Assembly: GCA_964017185.1 (NCBI GenBank)
Contig: OZ024879.1
Coordinates: forward strand, 46,301,383 to 46,365,382
From: Rugalucina vietnamica
Taxonomy: Eukaryota > Mollusca > Bivalvia > Lucinida > Lucinidae
Direction: 5' to 3'
DNA length: 64,000 nucleotides
Shown: in pieces, positions 1-9,254 of the stretch
Layout of the letters: each line of letters opens with the position of its first letter
How positions within the stretch are numbered: the first letter of the stretch is position 1
The notes under the pieces: generated by a model
Told to the model about the DNA's origin: nothing
Databases searched by the model: none
Seen by the model: the letters and a program-made list of their open reading frames with translations, nothing else
Position numbers and translations under genes: made by a program

Positions 1-106
1 TTATTCGGCTCACGTTTCATAGTATTCGTACCTAATTGTCAATTAAGTTTTTTTCCACCTCGGTATTGGAGTGTGAATTTTTCTGATTGCGCCTTTTCCA
101 GATTAT
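1..106 (-). repeat. R1 dispersed repeat, partial copy
   Basis: Start of the window. The sequence matches the minus-strand copies at 6105-6440, 21645-21985 and 62600-62845: the 'cacctcggt...ggagtg...ttctgattgcgcc' block is shared. The copy stops at about 106, where a Helentron-type element begins. A short remnant resembling the R1 end (gtgtaccttttg) follows that element at about 2080-2092. R1 encodes nothing I recognise; its origin is unknown. Confidence 0.7.
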
Positions 107-2066
107 TAGCTCACCTGAGCCGAAGGCTCACAAGTTGAGCTTATAGGATGACCATGATCCGGCGTCCGTCCGTCGTCCGTCCGTCGTCCACAATTTCAAA
201 GATGAATATCTCTGAGACCAGTAGGCCGATCACAATCAAACTTTATATGCAGCATCATTGTGGTGGGCCATTGCCTGCATTAGGTTTTGAAGCAGATTGA
301 ATCAGAATTCTGGTTGCTATGGCAACAGACAACTCCCATAGACTTTGTATGGAGAAAATGTTGTCCACGCATTATCTCCGCTATTTTCAATTGGATCTTT
401 TCCATACTTGCAAGTAACAACAACTTACATAAGAGCTCGGATGAGTTCGAAATTCAGCCAGATCCGACCTAGGGCTGCGGAGTTATCTGCCCTTGAGCGT
501 TTGAAAAAATCCCTGTAGACTTATAATGGGAAAATGGTGTCCACACATTATCTCCGCTATTTTCAATTGGATCTTTTCCATACTTGCAAGGAACAACAAC
601 ATGCATAAGATCTCGGTTGAGTTTGAAATTCAGCCAGATCCGACCACGGGCTGCGGAGTTATCTGCCCTTGAACGTTTGAAAAAATCCCCATAGATTTTG
701 TATGGAGAAAATGTTGTCCACACATTATCTTCGCTATTTTCAATTGGATCTTTTCCATACTTGCAAGGAACAACAACATACATAAGAGCTCGGACGAGTT
801 CGAAATTCAGCCAGATCCGACCACGGGCCGCGGAGTTATCTGCCCTTGAGCGTTTGAAAAAATCCCCAAAGACTTTGTATGGAGAAAACGTTGTCCACGC
901 ATTATCTCCGCTATTTTCAATTAGATCTTTTCCATACTGGCAAGGAACAACAACATTTATAAGAGCTCGGACGAGTTCGAAATTCTGCCAGATCCGACCA
1001 CGGGCCGTGGAGTTATCTGCCCTGGAGCGTTTGAAAAAATCCCCATAGATTTATAATGGGAAAATGGTGTCCACGCATTAACTTTGTTATTTTTGATCAG
1101 ATCTTCTTCATTCTTCCATGTAACAAGGACAGCCATGAGATCTCGGTTGAGTTCAGAATTCCACGAGATTTGACCATGGACTGCGGAGTTAGGTGCCTTT
1201 GAGTCCGTCATCCGTCCGTCATCGTCAACAATTTCAAAGATCTTCTTCTTTGAAACCGCTTGACCGATCAAGTTGAAATTTTATGTGGAGCCTCCTTGGG
1301 TAGCGGCATTTCAAGTTTGATTGCGAAATCCAGGTCACATGACCAAGATGGCCGCCACGCCCATATATGGTAAAAACCACTCAAAAATTTTCTTGTCCAG
1401 AACCGGTGGGCCGATTTCCACGAAACTTGGTATGTAGCATCGATGACTCATCATAGCCCATCATAGTTTGATAAAATGATGACCCTGGGATGACCTTGAC
1501 CTATTTTACAGCAAGGTCAATTTTGGAAACAAAGGCTTTTACATGGGAAAAAGTAAAAACTATGGATTTTTGAAAACTATCGCAGCCTGAGACATGAAAA
1601 GTGGTAGATGCAAACAACCAATGGAGTAGATGAAGGTTTGTGATTAATTTAGATCAAGGTAATCTCTTAACCATGGCCATGGTCTGTCGTCCATACACAC
1701 TTTTCAAACATTTTCGTCTCTGAAACCCCTTGGCCAATCAAAGTGAAATTTTATGTGGAGCATCCATGGGTAGGGGGAATGAAAGTTTGATCGTGAAATG
1801 CGGGTCACCTGACCAAGATGGCTGCCATGACCATATCTGGTAAAAATCACTCAAAAATCTTCTCCAGAACTGGTTGGCCAATTTTCACGAAACTCAGTAT
1901 GTAGCATTTAGGACTTCAGTCCATCATAGCTTGTACATATGATGACCCTAGGATGACCTTGATCTATTTTACTGCAAGGTTAATTTTGGAAACATAGGCT
2001 TTTACATCGAAAAAGTGATAACTAGGTCTCAGGTGAGCTTTACAGGACCATTGGTCCTCTGGTTTC
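107..2066 (+). mobile_element. Non-autonomous Helentron-type (pearl/HINE-like) element 1
   Basis: Starts TTAGCTCACCTGAGCC with a short hairpin-like motif (GCCGAAGGC), then a CCGTCCGTC-type microsatellite at about 159-190, a tandem core, and unique sequence. It ends with CTCAGGTGAGC at 2028-2038 and the hairpin AGGACCATTGGTCCT at 2044-2058. The terminal motifs GCTCACCTGAG and CTCAGGTGAGC are inverted copies of each other. No coding capacity. Both flanks match R1, and the junction falls in a run of T, as expected for Helentron insertion between T and T. The same family occurs at 37604-39404 and 48891-51475. The architecture is that of the pearl/HINE elements described in bivalves. Confidence 0.75.
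336..1215. repeat. Tandem array, five units of about 176 bp
   Basis: The phrase 'cc(a/t)tagactt..tatgg' recurs near 336, 511, 687, 863 and 1040, a period of 175-177 bp. Each unit carries 'attatctccgctattttcaa', 'ccatacttgcaaggaac' and 'cagatccgaccacgggc'. The last unit is more diverged. This is the central tandem core of the surrounding element. Open frames that run through it on both strands are by-products of a period that is nearly a multiple of three. Confidence 0.9.
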
Positions 2067-2350
2067 CTTCGTGTACCTTTTGTTTGGCTTTTTATGTAGA
2101 ATGTAATGCTAAATACCAGGTTTCATATAACGCGGACGATACTGCTTTCTCAAATTCTACTTGATTATGCGAATAGTCATATTTAAACATTACACCACAA
2201 TTTCACTTACGTTTTGTCATTTAAATATTTAATTTGTATTAGAAATTGACACAAATAATATTTATCTAATAATTTCCGTGCCCCAAGGCATTCAGCAATC
2301 TACAGTAAATTATTTAAAGTGTTTTAGAAATTACGCATAAAGTGCGTATA

Positions 2351-2514
2351 TGGTTGGTTGGCTGATTCGGGTTTTAAAGCCCAACCAACAGCTAAGGTAA
2401 TATGGAGACAGGACCTCGGTTTATAGTCCCATCTGACGGACTTGAAAAGCCCGGGATTCAACCTGCGACCCCTGTTTTACAAAGCGAGTGACATAGCCAC
2501 TGCACCACGGAGGC
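2351..2514 (-). mobile_element. tRNA-derived SINE, minus strand
   Basis: The reverse complement starts GCCTCCGTGGTGCAGTGG (an A-box-like segment). It then has a B-box-like GGTTGAATCCC and a tail with repeated TTGG motifs near 2351-2362. The head is shared with a truncated piece at 61842-61890. I found no clean target duplication. A functional tRNA is unlikely, because the 3' part continues into a SINE body. Confidence 0.65.
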
Positions 2515-2896
2515 TTCTTAAACAATGCTTATATCATAAAGTAAAGCATTAGTATACACTAAGATTAAGTTTCCATTCAAAACACCAAATACACCACTTC
2601 GATTATGCCAAACTGTATTGTTTCAAAATAACGAGGCGCTCGGTAATTTCCAGATTTCCAGACTTATACAAAACAAAGCAGTTTTTTTTTTCAGAAATGC
2701 AAAATGAAGCGATGGATTTGACCCGTCATGCGTAAAATTGTAGAAAGCGACTCAAGTTAAACCTTAATACAAAGAAACAAAATACTTCCCGCTTTATTTT
2801 TACGTACCTCTCATGCTTGGAAAATGGACCCTTCATCCAAGATTTATTGCAGGATGAGGGGCATTATTAGAGTAAGCCGGAGGAGGCTTGAGCATG
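2515..2896. other. Unassigned AT-rich spacer
   Basis: No convincing coding frame, RNA gene or named repeat. It lies between a SINE and the left terminus of the DIRS element. Confidence 0.5.
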
Positions 2897-3000
2897 TAGA
2901 AACTGCATGTTACTGCGCTAATTTGAACTAGGCGCGCTTTCAAGCAGACTAAAAATAGAACCACTAGGCCATATCACGTGATGACTCATGACCCTAGCCT
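2897..3000. repeat. DIRS left inverted terminal repeat
   Basis: The reverse complement matches 6966-7073 with scattered substitutions. Shared blocks include 'ccactaggccat', 'tcacgtgatg' and 'aactaggcgcgctttca'. Confidence 0.85.
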
Positions 3001-3205
3001 CCCAGTGCGGTACTACTAATAATGGTTCACTCACTTCATCTTCTAGTAATTTGTTTAAACAACGGCCTATTACGGCAAAAGGTGGAAAAATATATGGCCT
3101 AAAACTGTTCCATGAAAAACTGAAGGCATCATTTCTAAACGCCCCTGGTTCTGAAAACCAAGACACAATTTTTTCCACCTGATAATTTAATCTGGAAGCA
3201 ATCAA
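2918..3205 (-). pseudogene. DIRS RT/RNase H C-terminal remnant
   Basis: A 95-codon open stretch with the phrase DAFSFSWNSFRPYIFPPFA, followed by LLVVPHWEA. This resembles the end of the RNase H region in DIRS polymerases, where a D-A-F-S-W block and a proline-rich segment precede a V-P-x-W motif. The frame runs into the terminal repeat at about 3000, so the last 28 codons are not protein-derived. It is separated from the RT remnant by about 220 bp with no recognisable coding sequence, which suggests a deletion. Confidence 0.6.
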
Positions 3206-3426
3206 TATGTATGATTATAAACGCATTTTATGCGATTTTGGAAGCTCCTGTAAGGACTTAATTAGGACTGGTTTACAGGTTAATTGATATGTTTCAATAG
3301 ATTGATATGGTAATTTTGTTGAGGGATGTAGTAAATTGGTTGTTTAATCAAGGATGCTATGTCTCGTACAACAACACTTTTTTTCGATAAGAGAAACCTT
3401 GCCAGATTAATGATTTGATTAATGAT

Positions 3427-4192
3427 TTAATTAACTTTCTCAGCCGGACGAAAAACTTTGAACTGTTCAGAATCGAGAATAAAACCAAAATAAACAATTC
3501 TCTGTGTTGGTTCCAAAAGATATTTTTCTCTTTTTACATCGTATCCAAGAGATGAAATAGTGTCTGCAATAAGCAAAGCATTCTGTCTACAAATGATTTT
3601 ATCTCGATTCATGTTCAAAGAATCATCAATATAATATGAACATCTTATTCCTTGCTGACGAAACCAATAAAAAAATTGGTTTAAAGATGTTTTGTAAATA
3701 ATCGTGGCAGGGACGAAAGTCCGAAAGGAGGACACATGAATTTGTATAACTGCCCCGTCACGAAATTTTGAGATAATTTTGAAATTCCACTTTCACATAC
3801 ACGTATAAACTAAAATACCCATCTTTCAAATCCATTGACGTGAAAAAGTAAGTCTTTTGGATCAGATCCAAAACTACCATAAACGTTTCTTGTTTAAAAT
3901 GTTCGTATGCAACAAACTCGTTAAGAAATTTGAGGTTTATTACTGGACGAAATTTCTCATTCGACTTGGGAACAATAAAAATGGTAGAAATGATTTGTCC
4001 AGGTTCGTCAAAAGATGGCACGATAGCTCCTTTTGACAATAATGACTCTATTTCTGAGTCAAGAATTTCACTTCGAGTGTCACAGATATGAATCTCATTG
4101 GGAATGTGTTGTTGTACAAGACAAGAATCGAACTCTATTTCGTATCCCGACACAGAATTTAAAACCCAGGGATCACTGGTATATTTTCCCAT
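3427..4192 (-). pseudogene. DIRS reverse transcriptase, frameshifted
   Basis: Two adjacent minus-strand frames make one broken reverse transcriptase. The upstream part (4192-3758) has FIVPKSNEKFRPVINLKFLN and MDLKDGYF, which are RT motifs 1-3 in the DIRS style. The downstream part (3735-3427) has the catalytic box YYIDDS, then PTQRIVYFGFILDS. Between them the 'CPPFGLSS' block lies in a third frame near 3715-3735, so at least two frameshifts separate the fingers from the palm. The YIDD aspartates are kept. The relation to the gag remnants upstream and the inverted termini supports DIRS rather than LINE or LTR origin. Confidence 0.8.
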
Positions 4193-4199
4193 TCATTAA

Positions 4200-4930
4200 G
4201 ACAAAATCTTATCTTACCTATGCCTACCTTATTGGAAAAGGTCCCTCAGGACCTTTTCCACAGTGTTTACTTTGAATATGAAGAAAATTGTACCCATGAT
4301 CGACTGCTCTCCCTCAATTACGCGTTTTGTCACATAAAGCGCTTACTAAAAACTAGTGAACCCGTCTATAGGGACTAGACAGTTCACCACAATCAATTTA
4401 ATTTATCAATTGTTGACACTCCCCGTCAAATAGCGGTAAATATCTAGCAAGCAATCTCGGTCGTGGTGACTGCTTATCATAGCGCATCTAGGATTACATC
4501 GTATATACCCTGACGAGGGGTACAGAAACTACAGAAACTCTATATTGCTGACTTTTGGTCCATCACATCGCACTATGGGTCTGTTTCTGGTAGTGTGGCA
4601 CAGGTCAAAATTCAGAACTCTGTCACAAATTGACTGCTCTGCAAAATGGTTTTCTACAAATCGACATATTGATTGTAATCGTGCTCCCTTTAGTATCGGC
4701 TTTGATTCCATAACATCAAAATTTTTTGTCATTGCCTTGAGCAACAGATACACACACTGGTCAAGCTTCATTACAAGAAACGACATTCATGTATAGGAAA
4801 CGAAACTGAAATGTATGAGAATCGAAATTAATGACGAACCAGAGAATCAACAACACTGAATTTTAGAGCAAAAGGGAATATCTCTTATAACAAACGGCTG
4901 CTGACCTTTTCATTGGTTTCTTTTTAAAGA
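4200..4930. other. DIRS gag-pol spacer, nothing assignable
   Basis: Sequence between the RT and gag remnants. An 85-codon open frame on the minus strand (4786-4529) has no motif I recognise and could be polymerase N-terminal sequence or chance. Confidence 0.4.
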
Positions 4931-4942
4931 AGCCAACTTGTA

Positions 4943-6810
4943 TCAGGCAGTGTTATCTTCTGTATTGGTGACAGTAGCCGACTTTCTCGACTTGCGTGGT
5001 GGGCCCTGGTACTGCTGCTGGTACCCGTATCGAAACTGATTGGCCTGTTTTGTGTATGGCTGATAACTGCCCCGGTAGTTAGCATTCCCGTAATATCCTC
5101 GCACGGGACCTCCCCGCCCTCTGGCTCTGCCCCGACCAAATCTTGGCTTATATGGGTTATCGTAATAATTGGCCTGATAATATTGATTATTTGTAACTGT
5201 TGTGCTAGCGTCACACTTCTTTATTTCCTTCTGGATAAAATGATGACACTGGTGTGTTTAAACTTCACAAATTTGAGTATTTCTTCTTTAGGTTTGGGCG
5301 TATCATGTATCTCCTCCTGAGGGAGAGATTAAATTGGGTTTGTCCTAACAAAGTTATCGCGTCTGAGATCATAGTTTTGGCTTCATTGTTTTGCGATATT
5401 TGCTCTCTCAAAAGTTCCGCCAACTTAATTACTGGAATTAAACCCTTGGCCAGCAATGTCTGAATGTCTCTCAGGAATTGGTCATAAGTCTGGGCTTTTT
5501 TAGTAATTTCGTTCCAGATTTCTAGATTAACCAACGGCGATGCAAACTTATCGCAGTTAGAGGGCAATTTATAACGGGACGCAATTTCCTCCGTCTCGCA
5601 CTGTGCGTGCATGCTGTGTTTATCAACGAAGCCAAAGAACTAGCTATCGGTTCCCCTCTTTGAGGGGCTTTAAGTCTAGGCAACTGCCAGGCTGAATCAT
5701 CAACAACCTCAGCTTCGACCGGCTGACTGCCAGCCGTGGGTGGTGGGTTATCAAGGAAAGCACTAATTTGATTTCCAATATCCGCAAGGGGCCTGGGCGT
5801 GTACGTTTGGCAGAATACGGGAGATTACTCCGACCCCGGGTTTTCTCCCTCTAAATACACTTCTGTGTCGCTTTCGGGCTCATTTTCAACCTCAACGTGT
5901 ACGTTGGGCAGATTTTGGAGATCTTCAGCAAACAAGTACTGATACTGTTCCTCAGCCATTGCGTCAGAGCTTTGTCTTTGCACTGAAATACCAAGAAGGT
6001 CTCTTAGCATAACTATGTCATTCTGTGACAGACTGGAAGTACCCAGTGAGTCCTTATTTTGTGAGTCCTTATTTTTCGATACAGGCTTCAACGAGGTTAG
6101 GCGCCTGTAAAACCGGTTTAAGCTTGCCAGTAACTTTGTGTTACTGATCGTTCCAAGGCGATACTTCTTTAGTGTTTTTTTTTAGTTTTATGTCTTGGTG
6201 TTTATATTGTTTTTGTGCTGTTGGCGCCTTTGGTGTGTTTTCATAGTTTTAGTTATGTTAAGCTAACTGAGTGGCCACCTATTGGGAAAATAGCTGCTCA
6301 TTCGGCTTACGATATGTTTCATGGTATAAGTTCCTGACTGTGAGTTTGGTTTTTTTTCCCACCTCGGTTTTTGGAGTGGGAATCTTTTTCTGATTGCGCC
6401 TTTTCCTGATCTTTGCCCACCTGTACCTTTTCATTTCATTCGAAGCATTTTGCACATATTTGCCATTTGCGGCATTATTATGAGTACTAGTACTATGCGA
6501 ATTTTCATTTGTATTCATCGAATTACAAATGTCGGCTGAACTAGACGTGGCACCGGAAGTGCTTTTATTTAGTGATTTTGACGAAACCGACTTGCTCTTT
6601 TTACTTATTTTTTTCTTTTGAAGAAGGAGTTTTACTCCTCGTTTCTGGTTTTGAGTTGACACCGTCAACCTGCTTCGGAATATCGGCTTCGTCGAAGCCA
6701 GAAAATTTGGACTCGCCGCCATTGTCAGATAATGACAGGACATCGTCCTGTTCAGCAGCCATTCCAGCCAATTTTCTGCCAAACAGAGAATATCTCAAAA
6801 GCCTGGACAA
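4943..6810 (-). pseudogene. DIRS gag-like gene, interrupted
   Basis: Fragments in consistent order on the minus strand. The acidic/serine-rich N-terminus (6810-6601) includes DDVLSLSDNGGESK. A lysine/serine-rich stretch follows (6600-6445), then an R1 insertion (6105-6440), then an acidic segment (6091-5825). Next is a segment (5612-5265) with YKLPSNCDKF, VNLEIWNEI and LLGQTQFNLSLRRR, which resembles the conserved core of DIRS gag proteins. The C-terminus, in another frame (about 5196-4943), is rich in RG/RGG and Tyr/Gln and ends at a TGA (4943-4945). The RGG tail would suit nucleic-acid binding. Frameshifts and the insertion make it non-functional. Confidence 0.65.
6105..6440 (-). repeat. 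R1 dispersed repeat inside DIRS gag
   Basis: Nearly complete R1 copy. Read on the plus strand it runs from GGTTAGGCGCCTGTAAAACC, through 'gtaactttgtgttactga', 'gtggccacctattggg' and 'cccacctcggtttttggag', to GCCCACCTGTACCTTTT. It splits the gag remnant. A target duplication could not be fixed. It arrived after the DIRS insertion. Confidence 0.85.
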
Positions 6811-6965
6811 TGTCCTTAGCTAGCTGCCATATTTAACTAATAATTGCACTCGAAAAATCGAGTTGACAACTTACGATACCGAGAACTCAGCGCCTTCTTC
6901 ACAGTAGATAGTTCAAACGCAAAATAACTAATGACTCGTGCGGCGGTGTTTCCGGATTTATATCG

Positions 6966-7073
6966 AGGCTAGGGTCATAGGTCATCACGTGACATGGCCT
7001 AGTGGTTCTATTTTTACGTCTGCGTGAAAGCGCGCCTAGTTCAAGTAAGCGAAGTAAAATGCAGTTTCTACAT
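6966..7073. repeat. DIRS right inverted terminal repeat
   Basis: Inverted counterpart of 2897-3000, running from 'gaggctagggtcat' to 'atgcagtttct'. It marks the 5' side of the element relative to its genes. Confidence 0.85.
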
Positions 7074-7284
7074 ACGATATAGCTGAAGGCTTTACGGGAA
7101 ATAATGTCCGACTGAAAATTTTAACATTAATGATATTTCGATGACCTAATGATACCTACAGTAGATATCATTGGTTTGACTGGAGTTGTGAATAAAATAA
7201 TTGTTCGTTCGTTCGATATAGTCGGTCGGACAGCATCCTCTGCATAAGCGGCATACAGTCCTGACGAGGTCAGCGAAACGCGTT
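7074..7284. other. Short unassigned stretch
   Basis: No supported gene. Contains 'ttcgttcgttcgatatagtcggtcgg' type short repeats and ends where a foldback arm begins. Confidence 0.4.
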
Positions 7285-8425
7285 GACATAAAGTTTGCAT
7301 AGTGATGATAATGCAAAATTTCGGGGGCAAAAAGTGTTAAATTGAATTTTTTGGGAAACATTTGTTATTGATGAAAATTTGCAATGAGTTTTCATTGTAC
7401 GTTTGATCTGCATCATTACAGAAGCAGAGAAGCAACAAAAAATTTTTATAGAATTTTGAAAAATGGCATTCGGAGAAGTGGTTTTGAAAACTTTCTTTAA
7501 ACAGCAAAGACACCAAACAAAATTTATTATGAGGCTATGACAAGTCATACCCCACCTGACTGTTTTGAAAAGTTTCATAAACAGAAGTCATATTCGTTTA
7601 CTGTACTTCCGGTCTGTATGCAAGATTTTGTATTTTGATTTTACAGTTAGCATTTTCATATTCTTTTAATTTTTATGTGCTATTGTAAGGAGTGAAGATA
7701 AAACAACTGTCCAGAACAATGAATTGATAGGAACAACGCAAATTGTCGCAGTAAAGCAGCTCAAATTAAGTGCTTTATTAGATGCGCTTTGTCTTTGTTT
7801 TAAAACTGTACAAAATAAAGCACTGTCTTTACGCTACTTTGCTTGGACTGTTTGTTTATCCCCCCCCCCCCAAAAAAAAAAAAAAAAAAAAAAAAAACGA
7901 TTGTGTGGGACAAGTTGTTCAATCTCCAAACAGTACAATGGTACATGAAAACCCCCCAAAATACTAGATGATAGTTGTAAAATCAAAATTAGAAATTCCT
8001 GCAAGCAAGCAAACCGGAAGTAGAGCATATGGATAGGACTCATTTGTCAAAAGAGTCAAGTGGGTTGTGTGCTTACCTGTCATAGCCTAAGAATGCATTT
8101 TTGTTTGTTTTATTGTTGTTTAAACGATATTTCAAAACTAACAGTTAATTTGCCGAAAATGCAAATTTTTATATTTAAAAAAAAAAAAACAAAAAAACTC
8201 CAAATTCCCTAAAATTCAAAATGTTTTATTGCTTTCCTCCTACTGTCATGATGCCAATGACATGTAAATGAAAATTCGTTGAAAAGTTTCATTGATGATA
8301 ATTTTTTAACTAAGAATGCAATTTTACACTTTTTACCCCCCCCCCCCAAAAAAAAAAATGCACTGTGATCCACACAATTGAATTCGCTGCAAAGTCTAAG
8401 ATTTGATATGGAATTAACCATAAGT
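7285..8425. mobile_element. Foldback A, copy 1 (large inverted repeat)
   Basis: The left arm (about 7300-7735) and right arm (about 7900-8420) are inverted, diverged copies. Paired blocks include 'gtacttccggt'/'accggaagta', 'aggctatgacaa'/'ctgtcatagcct', 'gcaacaaaa'/'ttttattgc' and 'ggggcaaaaagtg'/'cactttttacccc'. The loop holds a C-run/A-run at 7861-7897. A second copy lies at 41770-42950. Non-coding. An R1 remnant (gatctttgcctacctgtacc) follows at 8453-8474. It may be a foldback transposon or a non-autonomous element with long inverted repeats. Confidence 0.7.
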
Positions 8426-8636
8426 TATGTAAGTAATAAAAATAATTGATTGATCTTTGCCTACCTGTACCTTTTTTCAATTAATCATAAAAATAATTAA
8501 AAAATAGGGCGGTACAAGTATTTCTTTTCAGTATATATACTGCATATTGTCGATAATCGATTCCATTTGCATTGATTGTTTTCAGACGCGTTTGTAACCT
8601 CTGGATAACTGATATGAGTTTGTCTTTTAACTCAAG

Positions 8637-8944
8637 GTCTATAACGGAGAGGATATTGATGTTATAACCAACGAACTGAAGCACAAATACAAGTACTCAT
8701 ATTCCACTGTACACGACTCCACTGGTATGGTCCCAAACCATGGTCTTACTACCGAACCCGCCTGCCCAGGCCCAGGCTTTATGACGTTCGTGGATTGTCT
8801 TCAGGCGAACAGCTGCCCACCAAATCTATCTGATCAAGGTGCATGTGTTGGAGCGAATTGCTTGACCGAGTTTGCAGCCCTGCTAGGAAAGTGCGCTGCA
8901 TGCGTTGTTGCCGCTGCTACGAATCTGACACACGTTATCAATAC
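8637..8944 (+). CDS. Putative internal exon, cysteine-rich secreted-type protein
   Basis: A 308-bp open stretch with an acceptor-like CAG/AAG before 8637 and a strong donor, AC|GTAAGC, at 8945. An in-frame stop lies just upstream, so an exon border is needed near this point. The product is a little over 100 residues. It starts VYNGEDIDVITNELKHKYKY, and its C-terminal half has eight cysteines in a regular spacing (ACPGPG, DCLQ, SCPPN, ACVGANC, KCAACV). The first part vaguely resembles a segment of endonuclease/exonuclease/phosphatase proteins from molluscs that carry a Cys-rich insert; that link is from memory and weak. The exon ends in phase 2. No neighbouring exon was found, so it may be an isolated or decayed exon. 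Confidence 0.4.
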
Positions 8945-8956
8945 GTAAGCATTTCT

Positions 8957-9254
8957 ATTATCTAATTACATCAAAAATTGTATAGAAATGCCTATTTGTT
9001 GTTTTCTTCTATTCTATAACTATTTTAATACCATGAAATAGTACCAGGCAGTAAAAATTCTATTGCCTGGCCAGTGATCAGTCTATTGCCTGATCATATG
9101 ATACATGTATATCACATGACAGCAATGTTAGAAGGTAAGTACATGAAATGTTATCAGGCAATAGAAAATTCTATTGTCTTGTCAGCTGCCTATTGCCCGG
9201 TCACATGATAAGTCACATGACTGGAATGTAATAAAACAGTTATTTCAAGCTTAA
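8957..9254. repeat. Short duplicated 'attgcctg' sequence
   Basis: A segment containing 'caggca(g/a)ta..aaattctattg', 'attgcc(t/c)ggtca' and 'tcacatgac' occurs twice, at about 9045-9125 and 9155-9225. The word 'aggcaata' also opens the element at 9255. Confidence 0.5.

Larger units (their letters stand above)
2897..7073 (-). mobile_element. Degenerate DIRS-type retrotransposon
   Basis: The element is bounded by inverted terminal repeats of about 105 bp (2897-3000 and 6966-7073). Read on the minus strand it holds gag remnants (6810-4943), then reverse transcriptase (4192-3427), then an RNase H-like end (3205-2918). That order and inverted termini are typical of DIRS1-like elements. I found no tyrosine recombinase. 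At about 4.2 kb the copy is shorter than a complete element. Several frameshifts and an R1 insertion in gag make it inactive. The recombinase may have been lost by internal deletion between the RNase H end and the terminal repeat. Confidence 0.8.

Noticed and set aside
469-1271. Open frames on both strands in the first kilobase
   Set aside because: By-products of the 176-bp tandem repeat.
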